From NCBI RefSeq assembly GCF_042658845.1, contig NZ_JBHSRI010000025.1, forward strand, positions 620,001 through 684,000: a stretch of DNA of 64,000 nt, in the 5' to 3' direction. Position numbers and translations under genes: made by a program. The DNA comes from Paenisporosarcina macmurdoensis (GTDB lineage: Bacteria; Bacillota; Bacilli; Bacillales_A; Planococcaceae). The notes under the pieces were generated by a model. That model worked only from the letters and a program-made list of their open reading frames with translations. It was not told the DNA's origin and did not search any database. Of this stretch, positions 43,970-53,484 are shown in pieces (positions within the stretch are counted from its first letter, which is position 1; each line of letters begins with the position of its first letter).

Positions 43970-46141
43970 TTGTCAAAATCAGTAGTACTTGCAGAAAAAC
44001 CATCCGTAGCACGCGATATTGCTCGCGTCCTCGGTTGTCATAAAAAAGGAAATGGCTTTTTAGAAGGAACACAATATATTGTGACATGGGCACTCGGACA
44101 CTTAGTTACTCATGCTGATCCAGAACAATACGATAACAGCTTTAAAGAATGGAAACTTGAGGATTTGCCGATATTACCTCAGCCATTTAAACTCGTACCA
44201 ATTAAACAAACGATGAAACAATTTAACGCCGTGAAAGCACAACTGAATCGATCCGATGTAAATGAAATCATTATTGCAACCGATGCAGGGCGTGAAGGGG
44301 AGCTTGTCGCTCGTTGGATTTTAGACAAAGCCAAAACCAAGAAACCCATTAAGCGATTATGGATATCTTCCGTCACAGACCAAGCCATTCAAAAAGGTTT
44401 CCGTGAATTAAAAGACGGACGTGCCTATGAACATTTATTTGAAGCGGCTGTTGCAAGAGCGGAAGCGGACTGGGTGGTTGGCATTAACGCGACACGTGCA
44501 TTGACCGTGAAATATAACGCTCAATTATCGACTGGACGTGTGCAAACGCCAACTCTAGCGATGATTGCCACACGTGAAAAACAAATTAGTGATTTCACAT
44601 CTAAACCTTTTTATGGTTTACAAGCGCTGACGAATGAAGCGAATTATACGTGGTCATTTGGTCCAAACAATCAAACGAGCAATTTTAATAAAGAACAAGT
44701 CGAGCAAGTTCTTAAAAAATTAGACACTAATAAAGAGGGCAAGATTTCTTCTATTCAAACGACACCAAAGAAACAGCCTGCTCCTCCATTATTTGATTTG
44801 ACGGAACTTCAAAAAGAAGGGCATCGTCTGTTTGGTTGGTCAGCAAAAGAAACATTATCAACCTTGCAAGGATTATACGAGCGTCATAAAGTGGTGACCT
44901 ATCCGCGTACAGACTCGAAGCATTTATCAAGTGATATGAAGTCGACGTTAATTGATCGAATTAAAGCGGTCGATTTGCAGCCTTATCGAGCAGCGACAAA
45001 CAGCATTTTACGTTCAAGTACTATTCAACCTCAAAAAGGTGTAATTGATGATGCGCGTGTTAGCGATCATCATGCGATTATTCCAACAGAAGAATCGCCA
45101 GTGTTACAGAATTTATCAGATAAAGAACGTAAATTATATGACATGATTGTCAAACGATTTTTAGCAGTCTTTTTGCCACCTCATGCCTATGATCAAACTG
45201 TCATTACGCTTGAAGTTAACGGTGAAAACTTCACTGCAAAAGGAAAGACTGTTCGTGATGAAGGTTGGAAACGCGTCTATCAACAAGATAAAGATGACAC
45301 ATCAGAAAGTACATTACCACCCGTTCAAAAAGGAGACACGATTGAAATTCGTGCCATCACGATGACGCAGGGAGAAACAAAACCTCCTGCACGTTTTAAC
45401 GAAGGAACCTTGTTAGCGGCGATGGAAAATCCCTCTTCATTTATGGCAGGGGAATCAAAAGATATCATCCAAATGGCGGTGGAAACAGGTGGACTTGGTA
45501 CCGTAGCTACGCGTGCGGATATTATCGAAAAGTTATTTAATAGCTTTGTCATTGAAAAGAAAGGCAAAGATATTCATACAACATCTAAAGGGAAACAGCT
45601 TTTAGAATTGGTTCCTGAGGATTTGAAGTCACCTTCCTTAACTGGGGAGTGGGAACAAAAATTAACGAAAATTGCTAAAGGTACGTTGAAGAAAGAGCAA
45701 TTTATGAAAGAAATGGTACTGTTTTCGAAAACAGTTGTATCTGAAATTAAACAAAGTGATCAAAAGTATAAGCATGACAATGTCACAGGCAAGACATGTC
45801 CGACATGTGGCAAGAATTTACTTGAAGTAAATGGCAAGCGTGGGAAAATGCTCGTATGTCAAGACCGTGAATGTGGCTACAAAAAATCAGTGTCCATGCA
45901 AACTAATGCACGTTGCCCAGTGTGTCACAAACGTTTGGAAATGCGTGGTGAAGGTGATGGTAAACTGTTTGTTTGTAAATGTGGACATCGAGAAAAATTA
46001 TCTGCCTTTGAAAAACGTCGTGAATCTTCAGGTGGTGCAAAAGCTAATAAGAAAGACGTACAGAAATTCTTGAAACAACAAGATGAGCCGGAAAATACAG
46101 CGATGGCTGAGGCTTTGAATAAGTTATTGAATAAGGACTAG
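43970..46141 (+). CDS. topB: DNA topoisomerase III
   Basis: Type IA topoisomerase of 723 residues. SVVLAEKPSVARDIARVLGC begins the Toprim domain with its acidic TDAGREGELVARWI; the catalytic Tyr is in VTYPRTDSKHL (about 311); LSTGRVQTPTLAMI is also typical. The C-terminus carries zinc-ribbon cysteines (CPTCGKN, CQDRECGY, CPVCHKR, CKCG). It decatenates DNA and resolves recombination intermediates. The start is TTG 43970, with GAGAGGGGCGG upstream. Length matches Bacillus TopB (727). Confidence 0.95.
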   Translation: MSKSVVLAEKPSVARDIARVLGCHKKGNGFLEGTQYIVTWALGHLVTHADPEQYDNSFKEWKLEDLPILPQPFKLVPIKQTMKQFNAVKAQLNRSDVNEIIIATDAGREGELVARWILDKAKTKKPIKRLWISSVTDQAIQKGFRELKDGRAYEHLFEAAVARAEADWVVGINATRALTVKYNAQLSTGRVQTPTLAMIATREKQISDFTSKPFYGLQALTNEANYTWSFGPNNQTSNFNKEQVEQVLKKLDTNKEGKISSIQTTPKKQPAPPLFDLTELQKEGHRLFGWSAKETLSTLQGLYERHKVVTYPRTDSKHLSSDMKSTLIDRIKAVDLQPYRAATNSILRSSTIQPQKGVIDDARVSDHHAIIPTEESPVLQNLSDKERKLYDMIVKRFLAVFLPPHAYDQTVITLEVNGENFTAKGKTVRDEGWKRVYQQDKDDTSESTLPPVQKGDTIEIRAITMTQGETKPPARFNEGTLLAAMENPSSFMAGESKDIIQMAVETGGLGTVATRADIIEKLFNSFVIEKKGKDIHTTSKGKQLLELVPEDLKSPSLTGEWEQKLTKIAKGTLKKEQFMKEMVLFSKTVVSEIKQSDQKYKHDNVTGKTCPTCGKNLLEVNGKRGKMLVCQDRECGYKKSVSMQTNARCPVCHKRLEMRGEGDGKLFVCKCGHREKLSAFEKRRESSGGAKANKKDVQKFLKQQDEPENTAMAEALNKLLNKD

Positions 46142-46193
46142 AGATAATTTTGATAGAAATTTGTCTTGCTTCATGCGTCATCTCTCGGGACCC

Positions 46194-46229
46194 TGTAGCT
46201 CGTCCTTCTAGCAAATGATGAGCTACAGA
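46194..46229 (+). other. Inverted repeat after topB
   Basis: CTGTAGCTC / GAGCTACAG, nine perfect pairs with an 18-nt loop and no T-run. May be a weak terminator or a site for a DNA-binding protein before the YbaK gene. Confidence 0.4.
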
Positions 46230-46266
46230 TGCGCCTTCACTTTTCTAATGAAACGAGGATATGTCT

Positions 46267-46761
46267 ATGGCAAAGTCGGCAAAACCAGCAAAAACGAATG
46301 CAGTGCGCTTGCTTGATCAACAAAATATCGGCTATGAATTGTTTGAGTATGAAGTGTCTGATGGGCTAGTCGATGGTGTTTCAGTGGCGCAAAAAATTCA
46401 ACAACCTGTTGAAAAAGTTTTTAAGACACTTGTCGCAACTGCGGGACCAGGAAAAGTATTTGTCTTTTTAGTTCCTGTTGCCCAAGAACTGAATTTGAAA
46501 TCTGCGGCGAAAGCAGCGGGGGAAAAGAAAATTGATATGCTTGCTGTAAAAGATCTACTTGGACTAACTGGATATATTCGTGGAGGGTGTTCGCCACTTG
46601 GCATGAAAAAGTTGTATCCGACGTTTATTGATGAATCCGCAAAAGAGCTAGATACCATGATTGTAAGTGCAGGGAAAATCGGCATGCAGATTCATTTAGC
46701 ACCAAGTGATCTATTGTCATGTACACACGGTGTTTTCGACTCGTTAACAAGACAGAACTAA
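46267..46761 (+). CDS. Cys-tRNA(Pro)/aminoacyl-tRNA deacylase, YbaK type
   Basis: Editing enzyme of 164 residues that hydrolyses mischarged Cys-tRNA(Pro). KTNAVRLLDQQNIGYELFEY opens the domain; FKTLVATAGPGKVFVFLVPV contains the catalytic Lys; GYIRGGCSPLGMKK is the GxxSP signature. ATG 46267 is 8 nt after GAGG; ATG 46261 is closer and less likely. Confidence 0.92.
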   Translation: MAKSAKPAKTNAVRLLDQQNIGYELFEYEVSDGLVDGVSVAQKIQQPVEKVFKTLVATAGPGKVFVFLVPVAQELNLKSAAKAAGEKKIDMLAVKDLLGLTGYIRGGCSPLGMKKLYPTFIDESAKELDTMIVSAGKIGMQIHLAPSDLLSCTHGVFDSLTRQN

Positions 46762-46792
46762 ATTTCGATTTACGAATAACATGGACTGATAT

Positions 46793-46841
46793 ACTATAAT
46801 TAAAGGATTCAAATCCATTCATGCTATGCATGAGTGGATTT
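46793..46841 (+). promoter_or_regulatory. -10 element followed by terminator hairpin in the YczE leader
   Basis: TATAAT at 46793-46798 is followed 12 nt later by AAATCCATTCATGC / GCATGAGTGGATTT and TTTTTTG. The hairpin may end the YbaK transcript, but if the -10 box is used the hairpin is inside the next gene's leader and could attenuate it. Confidence 0.6.
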
Positions 46842-46866
46842 TTTGTGGAAAGAAGGCGTTTTTAAC

Positions 46867-47484
46867 ATGACAAAAAATTTTTACATACGTTGGAGCTTTT
46901 TTATCGGTGGAATGATGTTCTTAGCACTGGGAATTGCCTTGACGATAAGAGGGAAATTACTAGGTATAGCTCCGTGGGATGTTTTACATGTAGGCTTATT
47001 TGAAAATTTTGGATTAACAATCGGAATGTGGTCGATTGGAACCGGCTTACTACTCGTGCTTGGTACTTCGCTTTACTCGAAGCGTTGGCCGCCTATTGGC
47101 ACGTGGTTAAATATGATTTTAGTGGGCTTGTTCACAGATTTATTTCTATGGATAATGCCAGTTGTATCAAGTCCCGTTGTGCAAACCATCTTCTTTGTTA
47201 GTGGAGTAGGGATAATGGGATTTGGTGTTGGAATGTATATTGCATCAAATATTGGAGCAGGACCTCGTGACTCACTCATGCTTATCCTCGTAGAAAAAAC
47301 TGGTTGGACCGTGAAACGAGTCCGTACTTTGCTTGAAATAGTGGTTGCCTTACTTGGTTGGCTTCTAGGAGGTCCAGTTGGTATTGGAACAATAATCGTT
47401 GCATTAACACTTGGTTATATCGTTCATTTCACGTTAAATATTTCAAGGAATTGGATTGCGAAATTAACGGTTTTAACTCCTTAA
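46867..47484 (+). CDS. YczE-like integral membrane protein
   Basis: Membrane protein of 205 residues with five helices, matching the YczE/YyaS/YitT-related family: RWSFFIGGMMFLALGIALTIRGKLLGIAPWDVL and the charged ASNIGAGPRDSLML loop are diagnostic. Function is unknown. ATG 46867 has AAGAAGG upstream. Confidence 0.85.
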   Translation: MTKNFYIRWSFFIGGMMFLALGIALTIRGKLLGIAPWDVLHVGLFENFGLTIGMWSIGTGLLLVLGTSLYSKRWPPIGTWLNMILVGLFTDLFLWIMPVVSSPVVQTIFFVSGVGIMGFGVGMYIASNIGAGPRDSLMLILVEKTGWTVKRVRTLLEIVVALLGWLLGGPVGIGTIIVALTLGYIVHFTLNISRNWIAKLTVLTP

Positions 47485-47549
47485 TAGACATGTTTTAACT
47501 CTCCCTTTCATATAGTAGATTCAGTCTATACATTGAAAGGGTTGATTAT

Positions 47550-48638
47550 ATGAATGGAACTATAACGCATCAATTTGGCAGAGCTTTTACAGGACAAGGG
47601 GAAAAAAATATTTATACAGATTTGATCAATGAAGCACGAAAAGTATACTTCATTAAATCCCCACCTACATTTAAATTATCCGATTTATTTAAACAAGTTG
47701 GCTACCACTATGTAAAAAGAGGATACGATATTGAATGGTTTTATGATCCTTTGCACACTGATGTGATTGAGGCTACCTATGTGAAAAGTAATCGTATTTT
47801 ATTTATTCAAGCTTCCCATCCAGTATCATTTGAACCGAAATATTATGGTAGCACTCATCATGTGATATCGTTTTATGAAGCTTATGACGAACAAAAGTTA
47901 CGTGAACACGGTGGATTTTTACGAGAAAAAACATTGCACAGTGAACAGTGGCTAGCCAAAGCATTACAAACTTTAACTACTGCTAAAAACATCCATGACG
48001 AATGGGAAGTTCCCTATGTCGACGGTATGGATTGGAACGGTTTTGATACACAAGCAGAAGCCTTGTTTGCTGACACATTCACTACACTTAAATTTAATAA
48101 ACCTTCACAACGTCACCATCGATTAATGGGAACGTTAACGCCGGAAGGACCAAAAGATCATTTTGACTCATTAACGAAAGGGGTCAAAAGACGCATATTC
48201 ATCAAGGGTTATCCCGGAAGTGGAAAATCAACATTGATGAAACGTTTTGGAGAACATGCGGAGAGTCTAGGTCTTGATACCCAGTGGGGCTGGTGTGGAC
48301 TCGACCGTAACAGCATCGATTATGTATGGTTACCAGAGCTTCAAACCATTCTTTTTGATAGCACAAGCCCGCATGAATACGAGCCTGAACGTTCGGGAGA
48401 CGAAATTTACGATGTTAAAAAATTCCGAGAACTGAATGAAAATGAAGGGCTACTTGTGGACGGCATAATCGGCCGATACAGAGAAGTTATCGTACATGCA
48501 ATTGAGTATTTACAAGTATATTGTACGGATGACGAGACCATAAGAGAGACTTTAGACACCTGTGTTAATAACTATAAATGGCAAGAAATCGAGATGAACC
48601 TATTCCAAAAGATAGATAATTCTTCCATATCTAAATGA
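47550..48638 (+). CDS. P-loop ATPase of the PRK06851 type
   Basis: Soluble protein of 362 residues with a Walker A motif GYPGSGKST (about 221) in its C-terminal half; the N-terminal half (about 5-150) resembles a second, degenerate P-loop domain in which no Walker A remains (VYFIKSPPTFK). This twin arrangement recalls the PRK06851 family of unknown function found in spore-forming Firmicutes. RBS GAAAGGG. Tentative. Confidence 0.65.
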   Translation: MNGTITHQFGRAFTGQGEKNIYTDLINEARKVYFIKSPPTFKLSDLFKQVGYHYVKRGYDIEWFYDPLHTDVIEATYVKSNRILFIQASHPVSFEPKYYGSTHHVISFYEAYDEQKLREHGGFLREKTLHSEQWLAKALQTLTTAKNIHDEWEVPYVDGMDWNGFDTQAEALFADTFTTLKFNKPSQRHHRLMGTLTPEGPKDHFDSLTKGVKRRIFIKGYPGSGKSTLMKRFGEHAESLGLDTQWGWCGLDRNSIDYVWLPELQTILFDSTSPHEYEPERSGDEIYDVKKFRELNENEGLLVDGIIGRYREVIVHAIEYLQVYCTDDETIRETLDTCVNNYKWQEIEMNLFQKIDNSSISK

Positions 48639-48667
48639 TTAAATAATCTCATTCTTTAGAATTATTA

Positions 48668-48682
48668 CAAGTGTTACACTTG
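48668..48682. promoter_or_regulatory. 7-1-7 palindrome upstream of the metalloprotease gene
   Basis: CAAGTGT-T-ACACTTG is a perfect inverted repeat, 52 bp before the start codon; position and symmetry fit an operator for a dimeric regulator. No regulator is known to me with this site. Confidence 0.5.
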
Positions 48683-48733
48683 AACCTCTAAAACTATTGT
48701 CAGAAAATTCAATAGTCGAGAGGGGAAATGAAC

Positions 48734-50833
48734 ATGAATAAAAAGAAGTTGTTTTCAATACTATCTACAGGTGCACTGGCTGCATCACTGTTCTCACCTG
48801 CAGCAATAGCTCCAGTTGAAGCGGCAAGTCCATACGCAAATTTTAATACAGCAAAATACGGCGATCGAGTGGATATCGATCAATATTTAAATGAATTATC
48901 TACTAGTGAAAGCTTCCAAAAAGAAGCGGACCGAATCATTAAAGCGCAAGCGGATGAAGTGGAAGGCGGTAGTGAAAAAGCTGCCGAAGAAACTCCTTTC
49001 ACATTTGATGGTGGAACGAAATTGTTCTTAGACCGTAATTTATCGTTTAAGGATTTCACATTACGTAGTGTCGGTGATAACGTCGAAATTTGGGTAGCGA
49101 ATGATTTGGCTTATGGTCCGAACAACCCGAGACCAGCAGATGTTGTAACGCAAGCTCAAGTCGATACATTGCGTGACGAGTTTGATGGCAATATTTATCC
49201 CGTAGCTACTGATTTCTTCGGAACACCAGATGCATTAGACGGTTCCGAGTCGCCACTACCTGGCATGGTTGGATTGCCTGAAGGATACTATGAAGGTTCA
49301 GACAAAATCATTATGTTAGTAGATAATGTACAAGATGAAGGATGGAATGATCCTAGCTATCCATTCTTTGTAGCAGGCTTCTTCTGGCAAACGCTTGAAA
49401 ACTACACGGATCGAAATATTGTCACCATTGATACAAACTCATGGGAAACTCGACTCGAGTCTACTTTCTTTGGGACAACGATTCATGAACTTCAACATTT
49501 AATTCAAGCAGACAATGATGGCTCTGAAGAAACTTGGTTGAACGAAGGAATGTCTACTTTCTCTGAATTTTTAGGAGGATACGGTCATGGTGAAGGGTCA
49601 ATCAACTTCTATTTAGATCATCCTGAAAATTCATTAGTAAACTGGGATGAGCATGGAACAGCTAAAACAGGTCCAGAAACGATTGCAGATTATGGCCAAA
49701 CATACTTGTTCACACTATATATGTACGATAAGTTTGGCAAAGAATTCATCCGTGACTTAGCGGTAGATGGAAGTTCTCAAGGGATTGAATCTGTTAATCA
49801 ACAACTAGAATCATTGGGAACAGGTAAAACATTTACTGACGTTTATCAAAATTTCATGACAGCACTTGCTTTAGATGATTCAAAAGTAAGCAGTGATTAC
49901 AAATTTGATAGCATCAGCTTACGTGAATTGCCAATCAACGCAGCTGGAGATAAACGTGGCAAAACAATTGATTTCGAAAAAGCATTAACGTTTGAAAAAG
50001 AAGGCGTTCCAGCATGGGGCGGCGATTTTAAAGAGTTTAACTTCGATAAAAATGTACGTTCATTGAAATTTGATGGAGTTGATTTCCTTCCGTTACAATG
50101 GTCAACCGTTGAAAATCCATTAGATTCTTCTGAGCAAGTGCTTCATGCAAACAATGGTGACGAAGCCGACCAAGCATTAATTTTCAATGCACAAGTACCG
50201 ACTGAAAACCCTACTTTAACATTCGATCATTACTATGACATCGAAGAGGGCTGGGATTATGCGGTCGCTCAAATTTCAACAGATAACGGTGAATCATGGA
50301 CGTCATTATCAAATGAAAATACTCGTTCAGATGTAGTAGAAGAAGGTCATCCAACGATTAAAGAAAACGTTCCTGGCTTTACAGGTCATTTAGAAGAATG
50401 GACAACTGAATCATTTGATTTATCAGCGTATGCGGGTCAAGATGTTTTAGTATCATTTAGAAACCTGACAGACTGGGGTTACAATGATGATGGGTGGTTC
50501 ATAAAAAATATCAACCTTGGTGAATTCTCTGCAGATGGCACATCAACAGATGCTTTCAAATCGCTTGCAGAACTAAAAGGGGAATATGTAGACTTCACTG
50601 TATCGTTAATTCAGACACGTACTAACGGAGAACAAAAAGTAATGCAAATTGATCCATTCGACGTGACAGATACAGAAGCTTTACAAATCCGTAATTTCTT
50701 AACACAAGGAAATGTCAAAATGATTACTTCTTATGCAGCTAATCCTGGCGATTTAAATCCAGTTGATTTCACTTATGAAGTAGTATTTCAAGATAAAAAA
50801 GGCAAGACAACAAAAGATAAAATGAAAAACTAA
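48734..50833 (+). CDS. Immune inhibitor A-type M6 metalloprotease
   Basis: Secreted zinc protease of 699 residues. Signal peptide about 1-32 (KKLFSILSTGALAASLFSPAAIA...VEA). The metal site HELQHLIQ is at about 252, with the downstream Glu in ETWLNEGMSTF. Residues about 460-600 form the jelly-roll region (ISTDNGESWTSL, RNLTDWGYNDDGWF) seen in Immune inhibitor A; the last 90 residues are a separate beta-rich domain. Homologues degrade antibacterial peptides and extracellular proteins. ATG 48734 is 9 nt from GAGGGG; ATG 48728 is closer. Confidence 0.92.
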   Translation: MNKKKLFSILSTGALAASLFSPAAIAPVEAASPYANFNTAKYGDRVDIDQYLNELSTSESFQKEADRIIKAQADEVEGGSEKAAEETPFTFDGGTKLFLDRNLSFKDFTLRSVGDNVEIWVANDLAYGPNNPRPADVVTQAQVDTLRDEFDGNIYPVATDFFGTPDALDGSESPLPGMVGLPEGYYEGSDKIIMLVDNVQDEGWNDPSYPFFVAGFFWQTLENYTDRNIVTIDTNSWETRLESTFFGTTIHELQHLIQADNDGSEETWLNEGMSTFSEFLGGYGHGEGSINFYLDHPENSLVNWDEHGTAKTGPETIADYGQTYLFTLYMYDKFGKEFIRDLAVDGSSQGIESVNQQLESLGTGKTFTDVYQNFMTALALDDSKVSSDYKFDSISLRELPINAAGDKRGKTIDFEKALTFEKEGVPAWGGDFKEFNFDKNVRSLKFDGVDFLPLQWSTVENPLDSSEQVLHANNGDEADQALIFNAQVPTENPTLTFDHYYDIEEGWDYAVAQISTDNGESWTSLSNENTRSDVVEEGHPTIKENVPGFTGHLEEWTTESFDLSAYAGQDVLVSFRNLTDWGYNDDGWFIKNINLGEFSADGTSTDAFKSLAELKGEYVDFTVSLIQTRTNGEQKVMQIDPFDVTDTEALQIRNFLTQGNVKMITSYAANPGDLNPVDFTYEVVFQDKKGKTTKDKMKN

Positions 50834-50843
50834 TGAACGAATG

Positions 50844-50876
50844 AAAAGCGGGCTCAAATTGAGTCCGCTTTTTGTT
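50844..50876 (+). terminator. Terminator of the metalloprotease gene
   Basis: AAAGCGG-CTCA / TGAG-CCGCTTT followed by TT and GTT. Confidence 0.85.
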
Positions 50877-50911
50877 CGTTCAAAAGTTCCTTCTAACTTG
50901 CAGATGGGTTA

Positions 50912-51045
50912 TTGTCCATTCAACCTTGTTTGTCGTCCATTCAAAATGGATTTCCGTCCACTCACGTAAGGTTTCTGTCCATTCACAATAGGTTATCGTC
51001 CACTCCAGTAGCTTTATTGTCCATTCGCCTGGAGGAGGACACAAT
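50912..51045. repeat. Phased 21-nt repeat array, core type II inverted (GTCCATTC)
   Basis: Six cores at 50914, 50935, 50956, 50977, 50998 and 51019, exact 21-nt step. On the minus strand the core reads GAATGGAC and the array starts with the leader at 51021-51042, identical over 22 bases to 13693-13714. An open frame at 50912-51139 is an artefact of the step. From 51120 to 51390 I see only AT-rich promoter sequence for kbl. Confidence 0.93.
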
Positions 51046-51397
51046 TCCACCTAGGAAAGACACTTTTCCGACATTCAAATCTATGTTAAAGAAAACAATA
51101 GATCGTACTCAACAACGTTATAAGTATAGTTGCGCCTAGCAAGCTCATGCTGAAAGTACCGCCAGCGAAAATGCACGAAAAAATATATTAATTCAAAAGC
51201 ACCGCCATGAATCGTGCAGGAGAAAATGATAACTTCATCTATCTAAAACCGAAGTCATTCCGCAATTCATCTTCTCTTTCACATCACGCTTTTCTTCATT
51301 CAATGAATGGCTTATGTTAAAATGGAAAAGATTATATAACAGCGTTTAGCCAATGATAGAGAAGTGGCACATAAATCCGCTTGAGAGGAAGATGAAT

Positions 51398-52588
51398 TTG
51401 TCAAACGTACTAGATGCATTTTTACAAGAAAACTTACAAGAATTAAAAGATCAAGGTTTATACAATGAGGTTGATCCAGTTGAAGGTCCAAACGGGGCGA
51501 AAATTCAAATCCGTGGAAAAGAACTCATCAATTTATCTTCAAATAACTATTTAGGCCTTGCAACAAATGAAGAGCTTAAACGTATTGCCAAAGAAGCAAT
51601 CGATAAATACGGAGTTGGAGCAGGTGCGGTTCGTTCGATTAACGGAACGCTTGATTTACATGTGAAATTAGAAGAAAAACTTGCTGAGTTTAAAGGTACA
51701 GATGCAGCAATTTCATATCAATCAGGATTTAATTGCAACATGGCCGCAATCTCAGCGGTAATGGATAAAAATGATGCGATTCTGTCGGATCAATTAAACC
51801 ATGCATCTATTATTGATGGCTGCCGTTTATCTAAGGCGAAAATTATTGCTTTTAAACATTCTGATATGGACGATTTACGAGAAAAAGCTAAAGCTGCACA
51901 AGAATCAGGTCTTTATAATAAAGTCATGATTATCACAGACGGCGTATTCTCTATGGATGGTGACATTGCGAAGTTACCAGAAATTGTACAAATTGCGAAA
52001 GAATTTGATTTGATTACGTATGTAGATGACGCACATGGATCGGGTGTTACCGGTAAAGGTAAAGGGACAGTGAAACATTTTGGATTAGAAAAAGATATCG
52101 ACTTCCAAATGGGCACATTGTCTAAAGCAGTTGGTGTTGTTGGCGGATACGTGGCCGGTAAACAACCGTTAATTGACTGGTTAAAAGTGCGTTCACGTCC
52201 GTTTTTATTCTCAACAGCAGTGCCACCTGGCGATGTTGCAGCAATTACGGCAGCACTTCAAATGATCATGGACTCAACAGAACTTCACGATAAGCTGTGG
52301 GACAATGGCGATTATTTGAAAGCTGGTCTAGATAAATTAGGATTTAATATCGGTGCATCTGAGACACCTATCACTCCTTGTATCATTGGTGATGAAAAAC
52401 TAACACAACAATTCTCGAAACGTTTATTCGAAGAAGGCGTCTATGCCAAAGCAATCGTCTTCCCAACTGTGCAAAAAGGCGCAGGTCGTGTGCGTAACAT
52501 GCCAACAGCCGATCATACAAAAGAAATGTTGGATGAAGCAATCGTTATTTATGAAAAAGTCGGCAAAGAGCTAGGCGTTATCAAGTAA
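51398..52588 (+). CDS. kbl: Glycine C-acetyltransferase (2-amino-3-ketobutyrate CoA ligase)
   Basis: PLP enzyme of 396 residues that splits 2-amino-3-ketobutyrate with CoA to glycine and acetyl-CoA, the second step of threonine degradation. INLSSNNYLGL, YVDDAHGSGVTG (PLP-binding Asp and His) and MGTLSKAVGVVGGY (Schiff-base Lys) are intact. TTG 51398 is taken as start (GAGGAAG 9 nt before, product SNVLDAFLQ); ATG 51392 is an alternative. The first-step enzyme lies 2 kb downstream. AONS/BioF is an alternative name but the tdh gene nearby favours Kbl. Confidence 0.92.
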   Translation: MSNVLDAFLQENLQELKDQGLYNEVDPVEGPNGAKIQIRGKELINLSSNNYLGLATNEELKRIAKEAIDKYGVGAGAVRSINGTLDLHVKLEEKLAEFKGTDAAISYQSGFNCNMAAISAVMDKNDAILSDQLNHASIIDGCRLSKAKIIAFKHSDMDDLREKAKAAQESGLYNKVMIITDGVFSMDGDIAKLPEIVQIAKEFDLITYVDDAHGSGVTGKGKGTVKHFGLEKDIDFQMGTLSKAVGVVGGYVAGKQPLIDWLKVRSRPFLFSTAVPPGDVAAITAALQMIMDSTELHDKLWDNGDYLKAGLDKLGFNIGASETPITPCIIGDEKLTQQFSKRLFEEGVYAKAIVFPTVQKGAGRVRNMPTADHTKEMLDEAIVIYEKVGKELGVIK

Positions 52589-52596
52589 AGCAGTTT

Positions 52597-52636
52597 AACA
52601 CTCGAATGTGTATAAGCATTCGAGTGTTTTTTTCTT
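52597..52636 (+). terminator. Terminator of kbl
   Basis: AACACTCGAATG / CATTCGAGTGTT followed by seven T. Confidence 0.9.
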
Positions 52637-52688
52637 ATAAGCCATTTTATTTTGAAAAGAGTATTTCTTTACTACTGGAGGTAAGCTT

Positions 52689-53390
52689 ATGACATATGAG
52701 GAAGTTATGAATTATTTAGAAGAAGTTGGCACTGAGCAGACACGAGAAATATTTATTAAACACGGTGCACGTGATTTGTTTGGAGTTAAAGTTGCTGATT
52801 TGAAAAAGATTTTGAAGTATGTGAAAAAAGACCAAGAGCTTGCCTTGAAACTATACGAATCTGGAAATTCCGATGCCATGTATTTGGCCGGTTTAGCAAT
52901 TGATGCAAAGTTGATGACAAAAGAACAATTACAGTCATGGGTAAAAGAAGCGTACTGGTATATGCTTTCCGAATATACCGTAGCATGGGTCGCCGCTGAA
53001 AGCCCATATGCACTAGAATTAGCGCGTGAGTGGATGCAATCAGATGAAGAAATGATTGCATGTGCTGGGTGGAGTACATATTCGAGTTATTTAGGCTATG
53101 CCGGTGCAGATGACTTGGATTTGCAGGAAGTCTCTCGATTATTGGAACAAGTAAGAATGAACATTCACGAAGCGCCAAATCGTGTACGGTACGATATGAA
53201 CGGATTTGTAATTAGTACGGGCGTATATGTTCCAGAGTTAAGAGAAGATGCGCAACGAGTGGCACAAGAAATTGGCAAAGTGCATGTTGATGTGGGGGAT
53301 ACGGCATGCAAAGTGCCACTCGCTTTTGACTACATCGAAAAAGTAATTTTACGTGGTGAGCTCAATAAGAAAAAAACTTTACGATGTTAA
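52689..53390 (+). CDS. DNA alkylation repair protein (AlkD-like)
   Basis: All-helical HEAT-like glycosylase-family protein of 233 residues. FGVKVADLKKILKYVKKDQ, LKLYESGNSDAMYLAGLAID and the WVAAESPYALELAREWMQS segment fit the AlkD superfamily, though the bacterial group with this length is less studied than true AlkD. It would remove alkylated bases. RBS GGAGGTAAG. Single gene between kbl and tdh. Confidence 0.83.
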   Translation: MTYEEVMNYLEEVGTEQTREIFIKHGARDLFGVKVADLKKILKYVKKDQELALKLYESGNSDAMYLAGLAIDAKLMTKEQLQSWVKEAYWYMLSEYTVAWVAAESPYALELAREWMQSDEEMIACAGWSTYSSYLGYAGADDLDLQEVSRLLEQVRMNIHEAPNRVRYDMNGFVISTGVYVPELREDAQRVAQEIGKVHVDVGDTACKVPLAFDYIEKVILRGELNKKKTLRC

Positions 53391-53401
53391 GAATTTAAGT
53401 G

Positions 53402-53436
53402 ACCTCGACGCGAACAACATGCGTCGAGGTTTTTCT
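53402..53436 (+). terminator. Terminator of the AlkD-like gene
   Basis: ACCTCGACGC / GCGTCGAGGT followed by TTTT. Confidence 0.88.
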
Positions 53437-53484
53437 GTTTAGTGATTCGTTATCAAGTTAAGATGTTTTCACAAGAAAACGAGT

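Noticed and set aside
50912..51139. 75-residue open frame after the metalloprotease
   Set aside because: Same artefact of the 21-nt step.
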